A DNA stretch of 64,000 nt from Erwinia aphidicola (GCF_024169515.1 NZ_JAMKCQ010000001.1:2170001-2234000), one strand, 5' to 3'; shown: positions 15,505 to 25,120, counted from the first letter of the stretch. Numbers and translations are program-made. The notes: a model not told the origin generated them from the letters alone.

Positions 15505-17094
15505 ATGAGCCAACAATACGATGCCGACGTGATTGTCGTCGGTTCCGGCGCGCTGGGCAGTAATGCCGCCACTACGCTGGCCCGCATGGGCAAATCGGTG
15601 ATTATTCTGGAAGCCGGAGAGAAGATCCCGCGCTGGAAAATCGTCGAAAACTTCCGTAATTCGCCGAAAAAAGGCAACTATAACTCGCCGTATCCGAACG
15701 AGCCCTGGGCGCACCACTCTTACGACGAACAGTATATTGAAAATACCGGTTCGTTCGACTTTCGCCCCGGCATGCTGAAGCTGGTGGGCGGCACGACCTG
15801 GCACTGGGCCGCAGCCTGCTGGCGCTATCTGCCGAATGATATGAAGCTGAAAACTCTGTACGGCGTCGGTCGCGACTGGCCGATGGAGTACAGCGAACTG
15901 GAGCCGTATTACCAGAAGGCGGAAGAGGCGCTCGGCGTGTGCGGCAGCGATACGGACGACCAGAGCGGCCAGGGCGGCAGCGCCTTTCCGCCGCGCTCAA
16001 AACCGTACCCGATGGAGCCGGAAGGCGAAACCTATATTTTCCAGCGCCTGAAAAGCCGCCTCAGCCCGGCCGGGTACCACTTTATCCATGAGCCTAATGG
16101 CCGCGCCACCCGTCCTTATGACGGTCGCCCGGCGTGCAGCGGCAACAACAACTGCATGCCGGTGTGCCCGATTGGCTCGATGTACAGCGGCGACAAGCAC
16201 GCGCAGCACGCGGAAGATGCCGGGGCGCGTCTGCTGACCGACTCCACCGCGTGGAAGCTGGAAAAAGGCGCCGACGGTAAGATTGTGGCGGTACACGTAC
16301 GCAGTTCAAAAGGCGTCGATACGCGCCTGACGGCGAAATATTTTATCGTTGCCGCACACGGGCTGGAAACGCCCAAGCTGCTGCTGATCTCGGATGTCGC
16401 CAACAGTTCCGATCAGGTTGGGCGTAACCTGATGGACCACACCGGCATGGGGCTGCAGTTCCTTGCCGATGAGCCGCTGTGGCCCGGCCGGGGAGCGGTG
16501 CAGCAGGGCGGCATCTTCAACTATCGCGACGGCGACTTCCGCAAAAAACACGCCGCCATCAAACACGCCATGTCGAACAACGTGCCGAATATGGCGGTGG
16601 CGCAGCGGCTGATCGCCAAAGGGGTCATCGGTAAGGCGCTCGACGAGCAGATCCGTCACCAGGCCGCGCGCTGGGTGGATATCTCCACGGTATTTGAGAT
16701 CCTGCCGCACGCCACCAACACCGTGCGCCCGAGCAGCACGCGCAAAGATGCCCTCGGCATCCCGATGCTGACGGTGCATTACGAGGTGGATGATTACGTC
16801 AAGGCGGCGAAAAACGTGGTAGATGCCGACTATCGCCGCTTCGTCAGCCTGATGGGCGGAGAAGTGGTGGAGGACAACACCGGCTGGCAGAACCGCGACC
16901 ACCTGATGGGCACGGTGATCATGGGCGCTGACCCGAAAGATTCGGTGGTCAATCACGAATGCCGCAGCTGGGATCACAGCAATCTGTTCCTTGCGACGAC
17001 GGGCGTTATTCCGGCTTCCGGCGTCATCAACCCCACGCTGACCGGCGTGGCGCTGAGTATCCGCATGGCGGAAATCATTGAGAGGGAGATCTGA
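15505..17094 (+). CDS. GMC-family FAD dehydrogenase, large subunit (gluconate 2-dehydrogenase type)
   Basis: A 529-residue flavoprotein of the glucose-methanol-choline family. The N-terminal dinucleotide motif VGSGALGSNAATTL (about residues 13-26) and the C-terminal HLMGTVIMG and ASGVINPTLT blocks are typical. It oxidises a sugar acid or polyol on the periplasmic face and passes electrons to the cytochrome c subunit, then to ubiquinone. It lacks a signal peptide, as expected for a Tat hitch-hiker. GTG 15493 and ATG 15505 are both possible starts; the second begins closer to the conserved region. The stop overlaps the next start (TGATG). In this lineage such an enzyme commonly makes 2-ketogluconate, but the substrate is an inference. 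Confidence 0.83.
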   Translation: MSQQYDADVIVVGSGALGSNAATTLARMGKSVIILEAGEKIPRWKIVENFRNSPKKGNYNSPYPNEPWAHHSYDEQYIENTGSFDFRPGMLKLVGGTTWHWAAACWRYLPNDMKLKTLYGVGRDWPMEYSELEPYYQKAEEALGVCGSDTDDQSGQGGSAFPPRSKPYPMEPEGETYIFQRLKSRLSPAGYHFIHEPNGRATRPYDGRPACSGNNNCMPVCPIGSMYSGDKHAQHAEDAGARLLTDSTAWKLEKGADGKIVAVHVRSSKGVDTRLTAKYFIVAAHGLETPKLLLISDVANSSDQVGRNLMDHTGMGLQFLADEPLWPGRGAVQQGGIFNYRDGDFRKKHAAIKHAMSNNVPNMAVAQRLIAKGVIGKALDEQIRHQAARWVDISTVFEILPHATNTVRPSSTRKDALGIPMLTVHYEVDDYVKAAKNVVDADYRRFVSLMGGEVVEDNTGWQNRDHLMGTVIMGADPKDSVVNHECRSWDHSNLFLATTGVIPASGVINPTLTGVALSIRMAEIIEREI

Positions 17095-18470
17095 TGATGA
17101 AAACGCTTCTGACTACTCTGCTGCTGACCTGCGCTTTCAGCGCGGCGGCGGCTGATGCACAGCCTGACCCGGCGCTGATTGCCCGCGGTAAGTACGTGGC
17201 CGTCGCCGCCGACTGCGGCGCCTGCCACCGTCAGACCGCTGAGAACGGCGCGCCGTTTGCCGGGGGCTACGCCATCGACTCGCCGATGGGGCGCATTATT
17301 GCCAGCAATATCACCCCGTCGAAGCAGTTCGGCATCGGCAACTACACGGAACAGCAGTTCGCCGACGCGCTGCGCAAAGGGGTGGCCGCCGACGGCAGTA
17401 ACCTCTACCCGGCGATGCCGTACACCGCCTATCAGGGGATGACCGATGAGGATATCCGCGCGCTATACGCCTACCTGATGCACGACGTGAAGCCGGTCGA
17501 GCAGGCTCCGGCGGAGAAAACTCAACTGGCGTTCCCGTTCAATATTCGCCAGATCATGTGGGGCTGGAACCTGCTGTACCGCGACGATAAGCCTTTTAAA
17601 CCGCAGGCCGATCTCAGCGCGCAGCTCAATCGCGGTAAATATCTGGTCGACGTGCTGGCCCACTGCAGCACCTGCCATACCCCGCGCAACCTAATGATGG
17701 CGGAAGAGAGCAGCCGCTATCTGGCGGGCAGCCCGCTGGGTGGCTGGTACGCCCCCAATATTACGCCGGATAAATCAGGGATTGGCGACTGGAGCCAGCA
17801 GGATATTGTCACCTATCTGAAAACCGGCCACCTTGAGGGCAAAGCGCAGGCGGCGGGTGCGATGGGCGAAGCGGTGGAGCACAGCTTCCAGTACCTGCCG
17901 GATAACGATTTGCAGGCAATTGCCGCGTGGATCAAACAGGTCCCCGCGCAGCAAAGCCCGCTGGCGGTCACCGCTGATAAACCGGCTGCGACCGATATCA
18001 ACGCGGTGATTAGCGGGCAGGGCGACCAGGCTTCGCTGGCGGACAGCGCCACCACCGACGGTGCGGTGCTGTACAGCGGCGCCTGTTCCAGCTGCCATGG
18101 CCGGACGGGCGAGGGCACGAAGGATAACTTCTACCCGTCGCTGACCCACAACAGCGCGGTCTCCGCCGCCACGCCGAACAACCTGGTGATGACCATCGTT
18201 GACGGCATTCATCGTAAAAGCCGCGATGCGGACGTGGGCATGCCAGCGTTTGCTACCGAGCTGAACAACGCGCAGATTGCCTCGGTCACCCGCTATGTGC
18301 GCAGCCACTTTGCCGGAATTAATGATGAGTTAACGGCCGATGAGGTCGCCCAGCTGCGTCAGGGCGGGCAAGCGCCGCTGATTGTGCGTTACATGAACTG
18401 GCTGATTGCCGGAGGCGTGGTGCTGGTGCTGCTGCTCCTCTTCGCGCTGCTGCGCCTGCGCAGGCGCTAA
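17094..18470 (+). CDS. Triheme cytochrome c subunit of the membrane-bound dehydrogenase
   Basis: A 458-residue protein with a signal peptide (residues 1-20, LLLTCAFSAAAA), three heme c motifs (CGACH 41-45, CSTCH 191-195, CSSCH 331-335) and one C-terminal membrane helix (about 433-453) followed by RLRRR. This is the standard cytochrome subunit of gluconate, fructose and sorbitol dehydrogenases. It takes electrons from the FAD subunit and hands them to ubiquinone. It starts inside the stop codon of the GMC gene. A strong hairpin terminator follows. Confidence 0.87.
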   Translation: MMKTLLTTLLLTCAFSAAAADAQPDPALIARGKYVAVAADCGACHRQTAENGAPFAGGYAIDSPMGRIIASNITPSKQFGIGNYTEQQFADALRKGVAADGSNLYPAMPYTAYQGMTDEDIRALYAYLMHDVKPVEQAPAEKTQLAFPFNIRQIMWGWNLLYRDDKPFKPQADLSAQLNRGKYLVDVLAHCSTCHTPRNLMMAEESSRYLAGSPLGGWYAPNITPDKSGIGDWSQQDIVTYLKTGHLEGKAQAAGAMGEAVEHSFQYLPDNDLQAIAAWIKQVPAQQSPLAVTADKPAATDINAVISGQGDQASLADSATTDGAVLYSGACSSCHGRTGEGTKDNFYPSLTHNSAVSAATPNNLVMTIVDGIHRKSRDADVGMPAFATELNNAQIASVTRYVRSHFAGINDELTADEVAQLRQGGQAPLIVRYMNWLIAGGVVLVLLLLFALLRLRRR

Positions 18471-18485
18471 CCTCGCCAACCCATG

Positions 18486-18510
18486 AGCGGACCGTTCTGG
18501 TCCGCTTCTC
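18486..18510. terminator. Bidirectional terminator
   Basis: AGCGGACC, loop GTTCT, GGTCCGCT, then a pyrimidine-rich TCTCTCTCT tract. It separates the dehydrogenase operon from the convergent RpiB-like gene. Confidence 0.65.
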
Positions 18511-18513
18511 TCT

Positions 18514-19152
18514 CTAACGCAGACGTTCCTGCACAAAATCACGGATGCTGCTCTCCTGACAGTGTTCAAAGAAGCAGTGCTGGAAGCGTTCCCCGGAAAT
18601 CGCCGTTTTCACCAGCTCCGGGTCAATGGCGCGCAGCGTATCGAGATAGTTATCTTTGATCACCGCGGCCTTCACCTTGTTGAGGATCCCGGCGTTGCGC
18701 ACCTGTGGCTCTTTGCGCTCCGGTGGGTAACCCTGACCTTTGGCACCGGCGAAGGCCTTCTCAAAGATAAAGCGCAGGTTCAGCTCCGCGCCCCAGCCAA
18801 AACCTTTAGCGAACGGCAGCGACAGCGCATTGCCATTGTTGATCTGGGCAAATAAATAGGCATCCGCCGGGTCGATGCAGTAGCCGCACACCACGCCGGG
18901 GTGAATATTGAGAGAGACCAGCGCGCCCTGACCGGTGCCGCACCCGGCGATGACAAAATCCACGGCTTTTGAATTCAGTAGCAGGCTGGCCATAATCCCC
19001 AGGTGGATGTAGGTCAGGTGGTGATCCTGCTCATCGCTCATGCCGACGTTATACACCGGAAAGTCCTGCTGGGCGGCAACCTGCTGCAGTTCATTCAGCA
19101 CGATGGCGTTCTTCGCGGCCTGGCTGTTTTCCATCATCAATGCAATTTTCAT
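18514..19152 (-). CDS. RpiB/LacA/LacB-family sugar-phosphate isomerase
   Basis: A 212-residue protein of the ribose-5-phosphate isomerase B superfamily. GCGTGQGA (about residues 70-77) corresponds to the phosphate/active-site GTGIG-type motif and is followed by NIHPGVVCGYC. It is longer than RpiB (about 150) because of a C-terminal extension with FQHCFFEHC, as in the tetrose-phosphate isomerase-like members of the family. It should interconvert an aldose and ketose phosphate. No kinase is adjacent, so the substrate is unknown. ATG 19152 is preceded by GGAGAG. Confidence 0.78.
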   Translation of the reverse strand: MKIALMMENSQAAKNAIVLNELQQVAAQQDFPVYNVGMSDEQDHHLTYIHLGIMASLLLNSKAVDFVIAGCGTGQGALVSLNIHPGVVCGYCIDPADAYLFAQINNGNALSLPFAKGFGWGAELNLRFIFEKAFAGAKGQGYPPERKEPQVRNAGILNKVKAAVIKDNYLDTLRAIDPELVKTAISGERFQHCFFEHCQESSIRDFVQERLR

Positions 19153-19355
19153 CCGGTCTCTCCTGATTAAGCGGGTCGTGATGTCAGGTGAGTGTAGTGC
19201 GACCCGCCGAAGAGCTCAAGTAAAAGTAAAACAGCGTTTCATTTTTGTGATTTGGCTATCTCATCCCGCGACGAGATCAAATTCTGTGATGAAACTATCA
19301 CTTAGCTCGCAGCGGCATGACTATCCTGCGGGTGGGACTTTTCAGGAGAACAGTA

Positions 19356-20690
19356 ATGAGCGACCGGTTTATCAGCGCGGACCATATTCGTGACCGCTTT
19401 TCCAAAGCGATGTCGGCGATGTACCAGACGGAAGTTCCTCAATATGGCACGCTGTTGCAGCTGGTGCGTGAGGTGAATCAACAGGTTTTACAGCAGCACC
19501 CTGAGCAGCTGGCAGCGGCGCAGTGGCAGCAGGAAGTGGAGCGGCTAAGCGTGGAGCGTCACGGCGCTATCCGCGTCGGCAGCGCGCAGGAGTTAGCGAC
19601 GCTGCGCCAGGTGTTTGCGGTGATGGGCATGTCGGCGGTCGGCTATTACGACCTGTCGGCGGCGGGCGTGCCGGTGCACTCCACCGCGTTCCGCCCGGTG
19701 GAAGAGCGCGCGCTGCAGATCAATCCATTTCGCGTGTTTACCTCGCTGCTGCGCCTGGAGCTGATTAGCGATGACGCGCTGCGCCAGCGGGTCAGTGAGA
19801 TCCTGCAACAGCGCGATATCTTTACGCCGCGCCTGCGCGAGCTGCTGGCGCAGTGGCAGCAGGAGGGCGGGCTGAGGGATGATGATGCCGATGAGTTTGT
19901 GCGCCAGGCGCTGGAAACGTTCCGCTGGCACCAGCAGGCCTCGGTCGATCTCAGCACCTATAACACCCTGCTGGCGCAGCACCGGCTGATCGCCGACGTG
20001 GTCTGCTTCCGCGGGCCGCATATCAACCATCTGACGCCGCGCACGCTGGATATTGACCGCGTGCAGCAGCTGATGCCGGAGTATGGCATCACGCCGAAGG
20101 AGACCATAGAAGGACCGCCAGCGCGCAGCTGCCCGATCCTGCTGCGTCAGACCAGTTTTAAAGCCCTGAACGAGGCGATTGATTTCAGCGACCGCACGGC
20201 CGGCACGCATACGGCGCGCTTTGGCGAGATTGAGCAGCGCGGCGTGGCGTTAACCCGTAAAGGACGCGCGCTGTACGACCGCCTGCTGCGCGAGGCCGCA
20301 GCGGAAAAACACAGCGATAACGCCAGCCATCAGCAGCATCTCAGCGCGGTGTTCGCTGCCTTCCCGGATGATGCCGCAACCTTACGGCGCGAGCAGCTGG
20401 CGTGGTATCGCTACCGGCGTAATCAGCAGGTCAGCGCGCAGCCGGGCGAAGATCTGGAGAGCCTGATTGCCCGTGGCGCGGTGACGGCCGAGCCGATTAT
20501 CTACGAGGATTTTTTGCCGGTGAGTGCGGCAGGGATTTTCCAGTCGAATCTGGGCAGCGATGCCAGTTCAGTGGGCAGCGGCAACCCCAGCCAGGCGGAA
20601 TTTGAACGGGCGCTGGGCGTGGCCGTGATTGATGAGTTCAGCCTGTACCAGCAGCTGCAGCAGGACTCAATCGATAATTTGTTCCGTTAA
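19356..20690 (+). CDS. hglS: 2-oxoadipate dioxygenase/decarboxylase (YdcJ/HglS, DUF1338 VOC family)
   Basis: A 444-residue Fe(II) enzyme that converts 2-oxoadipate to D-2-hydroxyglutarate in lysine catabolism. Family marks visible are RHGAIR (about residue 67, with the metal His), VMGMSAVGYYDLS, and VCFRGPHINHLTPRTLDID (about 221-239, with further metal-ligand His residues), then QTSFKAL and HTARFGEIEQRG. ATG 19356 is preceded by AGGAGA and begins at the conserved MSDRFIS; the frame extends upstream to 19317 without good support. Monocistronic, divergent from the RpiB-like gene. Confidence 0.85.
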   Translation: MSDRFISADHIRDRFSKAMSAMYQTEVPQYGTLLQLVREVNQQVLQQHPEQLAAAQWQQEVERLSVERHGAIRVGSAQELATLRQVFAVMGMSAVGYYDLSAAGVPVHSTAFRPVEERALQINPFRVFTSLLRLELISDDALRQRVSEILQQRDIFTPRLRELLAQWQQEGGLRDDDADEFVRQALETFRWHQQASVDLSTYNTLLAQHRLIADVVCFRGPHINHLTPRTLDIDRVQQLMPEYGITPKETIEGPPARSCPILLRQTSFKALNEAIDFSDRTAGTHTARFGEIEQRGVALTRKGRALYDRLLREAAAEKHSDNASHQQHLSAVFAAFPDDAATLRREQLAWYRYRRNQQVSAQPGEDLESLIARGAVTAEPIIYEDFLPVSAAGIFQSNLGSDASSVGSGNPSQAEFERALGVAVIDEFSLYQQLQQDSIDNLFR

Positions 20691-20709
20691 GGGGCACGCC
20701 CACCACGGG

Positions 20710-20787
20710 GCGAGCGGAAAAATGGTCGGCCCCTGCAACAAACTGCCTTCGTAGGGGCGGACCTTCTTTTTCGGTCAGCCCGCTTTT
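20710..20787. repeat. Copy 2 of palindromic intergenic repeat, between convergent genes
   Basis: Left arm GGAAAAATGGTCGGCCCCT and right arm AGGGGCGGACCTTCTTTTTC, with CGGTCAGCCCGC beyond, pair as a long imperfect hairpin. It ends in TTTTA and may also terminate hglS. Confidence 0.6.
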
Positions 20788-21598
20788 AATGGCTAAACGG
20801 ATGGCTCCCGGTCAGCACGCGCTCAATCACATTGAGCGCGCCTTGCTGATTGTTACTCTCGGTGTGATACCCCGCGACCTTTTTCACGCCGGGCTGGGCA
20901 TTATCCATGGCAAAGCCAAAGCCGGCGTGGGCCACCATTTCGATATCATTGCCGCTGTCGCCGACCGCCACCACTTCCTCATCGGCAATCTGCCACTGAC
21001 GCTGCAGCAGCTTCAGCCCGTGGGCTTTATGTACGCCGGGTATGATCAGGTCGACAAAGCCAAAGCCGCTGGAAACCGGGGTGACGATACCCTCCAGCGC
21101 ATCCCCGATATGCGCCATCAGCTCGGGGATCTTCTCGTCATTCAGATTCAGGGAGAACTTAAAGATGGTGTCATCCAGCGCGGCAAAATTCTCGCGCAGT
21201 TCAAGGCGATGATAATGCTTAGCCATCAGCGCCAGCAGCGGTTGCGGGGTGGTATCAAGCATGTACGCGCTGCGCGGTCCGCACACCACGGCATGAATAT
21301 AGGGAATGCCCGCCAGCACTTCCAGCACGCGCCGCAGATGCGCATCGCTGAGCGCACCACAAAACAGCGTTTTACCCTTATCCACGATATTCGCCCCATT
21401 TTCGGCGATAAAAGCGATCTCATCGCGGATTTCTGGGAAGAAGCTAATCAGCTGGTAATACTGGTTGCCGCTGGCCACCACAAACTTGATTCCCCGCTGC
21501 TTTAGCTGCTGATACTGCTGTAAAAATCGCGCTTTGTTATAGCGCTTATTATCGTCGAGAAAGGTGCCGTCCATATCCACAGCAATCATTTTAATCAT
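20786..21598 (-). CDS. ybiV: HAD-superfamily Cof-type sugar phosphatase YbiV
   Basis: A 270-residue HAD hydrolase that dephosphorylates sugar phosphates. Motif I is VDMDGTFLDD (about residues 7-16), motif II is VVASGNQYYQ (about 40-49), and motif IV is AVGDSGNDIEM (about 215-225). The matching stretches KFVVASGNQYYQLISFFPE and LMAKHYHRL identify it as YbiV (SupH). GTG 21601 and ATG 21598 are both possible; ATG is chosen. It is convergent with hglS, and its stop lies within the repeat element. Confidence 0.9.
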   Translation of the reverse strand: MIKMIAVDMDGTFLDDNKRYNKARFLQQYQQLKQRGIKFVVASGNQYYQLISFFPEIRDEIAFIAENGANIVDKGKTLFCGALSDAHLRRVLEVLAGIPYIHAVVCGPRSAYMLDTTPQPLLALMAKHYHRLELRENFAALDDTIFKFSLNLNDEKIPELMAHIGDALEGIVTPVSSGFGFVDLIIPGVHKAHGLKLLQRQWQIADEEVVAVGDSGNDIEMVAHAGFGFAMDNAQPGVKKVAGYHTESNNQQGALNVIERVLTGSHPFSH

Positions 21599-21912
21599 CA
21601 CGCCAGCCCCAGGTTGAAATAAACAGAAGATAAACCCTGCCTATCATCGGGGAAAAACATACCGTGAAAAAGAGGTCGTTTTTGCCGATGGCTTCCCCTT
21701 TTCAACCGCAAAACAGGCTGTTATCCGACGCCGGTAGCGATTTTATTCCCCCTGACAGGGCATCAGCAGCACAAGAGGATAGGTTAGAAATATCTGAGTA
21801 AAAAAAGAGGCATCGAACAGCGCCGTGGAAAGAGATTGTGAATCCGCAACGGCTTTCATAATATGAAAATCACGCTTTATTTTGAAACATCCTGTCACGT
21901 CATGGAGCAGAA
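21599..21912. promoter_or_regulatory. Divergent ybiV / deoR-type regulator region with a 15-base operator
   Basis: No ORF is supported here. TTTCATAATATGAAA at 21854-21868 is a perfect dyad, 45 bases upstream of the DeoR-type start. A similar CTTTCA...TGAAAG dyad precedes the aldolase gene, so this is the likely autoregulatory operator. Confidence 0.6.
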
Positions 21913-22650
21913 ATGAAAGAGAGACAGCGGCGCATTCTCGACCGGGTAGAAGAGAAAGGTAAAGTCAGCATCAGCGAGCTGGCGCGTCTGTCCGGGGTTT
22001 CCGGGGTGACGATCCGTAAAGATCTCGCGGAGCTGGAGAGTCTGCACTATCTGAGCCGCGCCCACGGTTATGCGGTGTCGCTGAACGACCTCAGCGAACG
22101 CGTCAGCAGCAACTTCACCACCAAAGAGGCGATGGCAAAACGGGCGCTGACGCTGCTGGAGGAGGGCGATACGCTGTTTATTGAAGCGGGCAGCAGCAAT
22201 GCGCATTTCGCCCGTGAGATTGGCCGCTCCGGGCTGGATGTCATGGTGGTCACGCCCTGCGTTTATGTGGCTAATGAACTGAAAAACTGCCATCAGGATG
22301 TGGTGCTGATCGGTGGCGTGCTGCAAAAACGCAGCGAGTGCCTCGTCGGGCCGCTGACGCATCTGTGCATCAATAACATCAATTTTAACAAGGTATTCAT
22401 CGGCATTGATGGCTACCACCCGAACTATGGCTTCACCGGCCGCGATATTATGCGCGCAGAGAATATCCGCCTGGCAATTGAGAAAGGCGTGCAGAACTTT
22501 GTCATCGCCGAGTCGGCGAAATTCGGCAAGCTGTTCCCCTATAACGTGGCGAAGCACAGCGATATCGACACGGTGATTACCGATGCGGGCCTGCTGCTGA
22601 ACGTCGAAACGGCGCTGACGCAGCAGGGCGTGACGGTGATGAAAGCCTGA
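21913..22650 (+). CDS. DeoR-family transcriptional repressor
   Basis: A 245-residue DeoR/GlpR-type regulator. The N-terminal winged helix carries the family HTH (about residues 18-45, SISELARLSGVSGVTIRKDL), and the C-terminal DeoRC sugar-phosphate sensor domain contains GDTLFIEAGSSN and NKVFIGIDGYHP. Such proteins are released from DNA by a phosphorylated sugar. It is followed at 22904 by a fructose-6-phosphate aldolase-like gene, and both genes have CTTTCA/TGAAAG dyads upstream. It therefore probably represses itself and the aldolase. ATG 21913 has GGAG upstream. Confidence 0.87.
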   Translation: MKERQRRILDRVEEKGKVSISELARLSGVSGVTIRKDLAELESLHYLSRAHGYAVSLNDLSERVSSNFTTKEAMAKRALTLLEEGDTLFIEAGSSNAHFAREIGRSGLDVMVVTPCVYVANELKNCHQDVVLIGGVLQKRSECLVGPLTHLCINNINFNKVFIGIDGYHPNYGFTGRDIMRAENIRLAIEKGVQNFVIAESAKFGKLFPYNVAKHSDIDTVITDAGLLLNVETALTQQGVTVMKA

Positions 22651-22864
22651 CGCTTTCATAAAACGTAGCCTGAGTGACTCAATCCTGCCGCAGATGAAAG
22701 CGCGCTTTCACTTATTGCAGGCGGCAGTGGATGTAACACCATTAATCAGTTAATTTCCATAGAGATACATCGCCATTCGCGCATTTAATTTGTGCATGTG
22801 GAAGCGTGATGGCGATCAAATTTAGCCACCAGGATTTCATTTATCTTGCTGTGAAACAAAATAG

Positions 22865-22878
22865 CTTTCATTTGAAAG
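22865..22878 (+). promoter_or_regulatory. CTTTCA-TT-TGAAAG operator upstream of the aldolase gene
   Basis: A perfect 14-base dyad, 26 bases before the aldolase start. Further CTTTCA half-sites occur at about 22653 and 22702, so the DeoR protein may bind several repeats here. Confidence 0.55.
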
Positions 22879-22903
22879 GTAAACTGGCTTCCCGGAGGGT
22901 GTG

Positions 22904-23569
22904 ATGGAATTTTATTTAGATACCGCTGACGTCGGCGTGGTGAAACGCCTGGCGGCGATCCTGCCGATCAAAGGGGTCACCACCAATCCCAGCATTGTGG
23001 CACGCAGCAGGCGTCTGCTCAGCAGCGTGCTGCAGGAGCTGGTCTCAATCCTGCCTGCTGACAGTACGCTGTTTGCTCAGGTGATCGCCCACGATGCCGC
23101 GGCGATGGTGGATGAGGCGCTGCAGCTGCGCGAAGCGGTGCCGGGACTGGTGGTGAAAGTGCCGGTGACGCATCAGGGGCTGACGGCGATTAAAGCGCTG
23201 ACGCAGCAGAATATCCCGACCCTGGGCACGGCTGTATACGGTGCCGGACAGGGGTTTTACGCGGCGCTGGCCGGGGCGAGCTATATCGCGCCCTATGTGA
23301 ACCGCATCGATGCGCAGGGCGGAGACGGTATTGCGCTGGTGAAGGAGCTGCAAACCCTGCTCGGGCTGCACTGCCCGCACAGTAAAGTGCTGGCGGCCAG
23401 CTTCCGCACGCCGCGCCAGGTGCTCGACTGTATGCTGGCGGGCTGCCAGGCGATCACCGTCGATCCCGACGTGGCCGAGCTGTTCCTGCTCGATCCGGCG
23501 GTCGACAGCGCGCTGCAGCGCTTCGATCAGGACTGGTCTGCGGCCTACGGTAGCCTGCAGCTGTCGTAG
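22904..23569 (+). CDS. fsa: Fructose-6-phosphate aldolase / transaldolase-like protein
   Basis: A 221-residue class I aldolase of the transaldolase family, close in length to E. coli FsaA (220). [11 protein letters not shown] at the N-terminus, GVTTNPS (about residues 24-30) and VVKVPVT (about 83-89, with the Schiff-base Lys) are diagnostic. It cleaves fructose 6-phosphate to dihydroxyacetone and glyceraldehyde 3-phosphate or runs a related aldol reaction. ATG 22904 is chosen over GTG 22901 since CGGAGGG (22893-22899) is well placed for either and the protein begins MEFY. The upstream DeoR gene is the likely repressor. Confidence 0.86.
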   Translation: MEFYLDTADVGVVKRLAAILPIKGVTTNPSIVARSRRLLSSVLQELVSILPADSTLFAQVIAHDAAAMVDEALQLREAVPGLVVKVPVTHQGLTAIKALTQQNIPTLGTAVYGAGQGFYAALAGASYIAPYVNRIDAQGGDGIALVKELQTLLGLHCPHSKVLAASFRTPRQVLDCMLAGCQAITVDPDVAELFLLDPAVDSALQRFDQDWSAAYGSLQLS

Positions 23570-23574
23570 ATCTC

Positions 23575-24072
23575 TTACTCGCTGGCGAGGTGCTGTTCCA
23601 GCTTCGCCAGCAGCGCCACCAGCTGCTGCTGCTCATCATCACTCAGGGCGGTCAGCATCGCTCTCTCATTTGCCACATGCTTGCCCACCAGCTCATCAAT
23701 CAGCTGAAAACCGCTGTCGGTCAACTGCACGTGCACCGAACGGCGGTCGCCAACAATCGGCACGCGGATAAGGTGGCCGTGCTTCTCCAGGCGATCGAGG
23801 CGGCTGGTTAGCGTGCTGTTGTTGATCATCAGGGCGCTGACAATCTGCGACGGGTTCAGTGCGTAGGGCGCGCCGCTGCGGCGCAGGGTAGCGAGAATAT
23901 CGAATTCGCTGCTGGAGAGCCCGTACTGGCTGAACAGCTGCTGGATTTTCAGCCCGGCGAAATAGCGGGTGCGGCCGAGCTGACCAATCACCCGCATGGG
24001 CGCGACATCGAGGTCCGGGCGCTCCTGCTGCCACTGCGCAATGATGGTGTCGATAGGCATCTGTGAACTCAT
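23575..24072 (-). CDS. MarR-family transcriptional regulator
   Basis: A 166-residue MarR protein: a winged helix with LSSSEFDILATLRRSG (about residues 55-70), the recognition helix around SALMINNSTLTSRLDRLEKHG (about 83-103), and the wing VPIVGDRRSVHVQLT. The reading frame extends far upstream to 24312, but ATG 24072 gives the normal family length. It is divergent from the EamA transporter gene, with about 187 bases between, so it probably represses that exporter and is released by a small ligand. Confidence 0.83.
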   Translation of the reverse strand: MSSQMPIDTIIAQWQQERPDLDVAPMRVIGQLGRTRYFAGLKIQQLFSQYGLSSSEFDILATLRRSGAPYALNPSQIVSALMINNSTLTSRLDRLEKHGHLIRVPIVGDRRSVHVQLTDSGFQLIDELVGKHVANERAMLTALSDDEQQQLVALLAKLEQHLASE

Positions 24073-24259
24073 CTTTCTGATATTCCTTCTTATTTTTTTA
24101 CTGTCACTCGCATGCTTGCGCCAAAGTAGCATAATTTGGGCAAAAATATCATCCGCGGATATTTCACTTTCGAAATACTTTGACTGATTTATAACGCTGT
24201 CGTACTTTACGATCTCGTAATAAATTCGGCCTGTCGCCGGATAATGCGCGGAGTGCAAA

Positions 24260-25120
24260 ATGATAGCGTTACGACACCTGGCGTTTCTCGCCCCCTGCGT
24301 GTGGGGCTCCACCTACTATGTCACTACCCAGTTTTTACCGGATGATAAGCCGCTGCTGGCGGCACTGATCCGCGCGCTGCCCGCCGGGCTGATCCTGATT
24401 TGTGGGGCACGCCTGCCGGAGTGGCGCTGGCTGCTGCGGCTGCTGGTGCTGGGTGCGCTGAATATCGGCCTGTTCTTTATCCTGCTGTTTTCTGCAGCCT
24501 ATCGCGTACCGGGTGGGGTGGTGGCGCTGATTGGGGCGCTGCAACCGCTGGCGGTGATCGCGCTCTCCAGCCTGCTGCTTGCGCAGCGCGCCAGCAGAAG
24601 CCAGCTGCTGGCGGCCGGGCTGGGGGCGGTGGGCGTTTTTCTGCTGATTGCGCTGCCTTCAGGACGGCTCGATCCCGTCGGGCTGCTGGCGGCGTTTCTC
24701 GCCACCCTGAGCATGGGCAGCGGGCTGGTCTTAACGAAAAAGTGGGGCAGGCCCCCACGGATGAGCATGATGACGTTTACCGGCTGGCAGCTGCTGGCCG
24801 GTGGACTGGTGGTGCTGCCCGCCCAGCTGCTGACGGAGTCCTTGCCGTCAGCGCTGACCCTGACCAATCTGCTTGGCTATGCCTGGGTGGCGATCCCCGG
24901 TTCGCTGTGCGCCTACTGGCTGTGGTTTGCCGGCGCCGAAGCAAACCCCCCGGTGGTGATGTCGCTGCTGGGGTTGCTCAGCCCGCTGGTGGCGCTGATC
25001 ATCGGCTATGCGCTGCTCGACCAGACGCTGAACGCCAGCCAGCGGGTGGGTGCGCTGCTGATTTTCAGCGTGGTGCTGATGGTGCAGTGGGGCAACGCGC
25101 GGCGCGTCCCTGCATCCTGA
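24260..25120 (+). CDS. EamA-family (DMT) transporter
   Basis: A 286-residue inner-membrane protein with about ten transmembrane helices and two EamA repeats, the second from about residue 145. The N-terminal segment APCVWGSTYYVTTQFLP is typical of YedA/RhtA-type metabolite exporters. It is divergent from a MarR-type regulator, which suggests induction by the exported compound. Its last 56 bases overlap, tail to tail, the 3' end of the MFS gene on the other strand. The substrate is unknown. Confidence 0.85.
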   Translation: MIALRHLAFLAPCVWGSTYYVTTQFLPDDKPLLAALIRALPAGLILICGARLPEWRWLLRLLVLGALNIGLFFILLFSAAYRVPGGVVALIGALQPLAVIALSSLLLAQRASRSQLLAAGLGAVGVFLLIALPSGRLDPVGLLAAFLATLSMGSGLVLTKKWGRPPRMSMMTFTGWQLLAGGLVVLPAQLLTESLPSALTLTNLLGYAWVAIPGSLCAYWLWFAGAEANPPVVMSLLGLLSPLVALIIGYALLDQTLNASQRVGALLIFSVVLMVQWGNARRVPAS

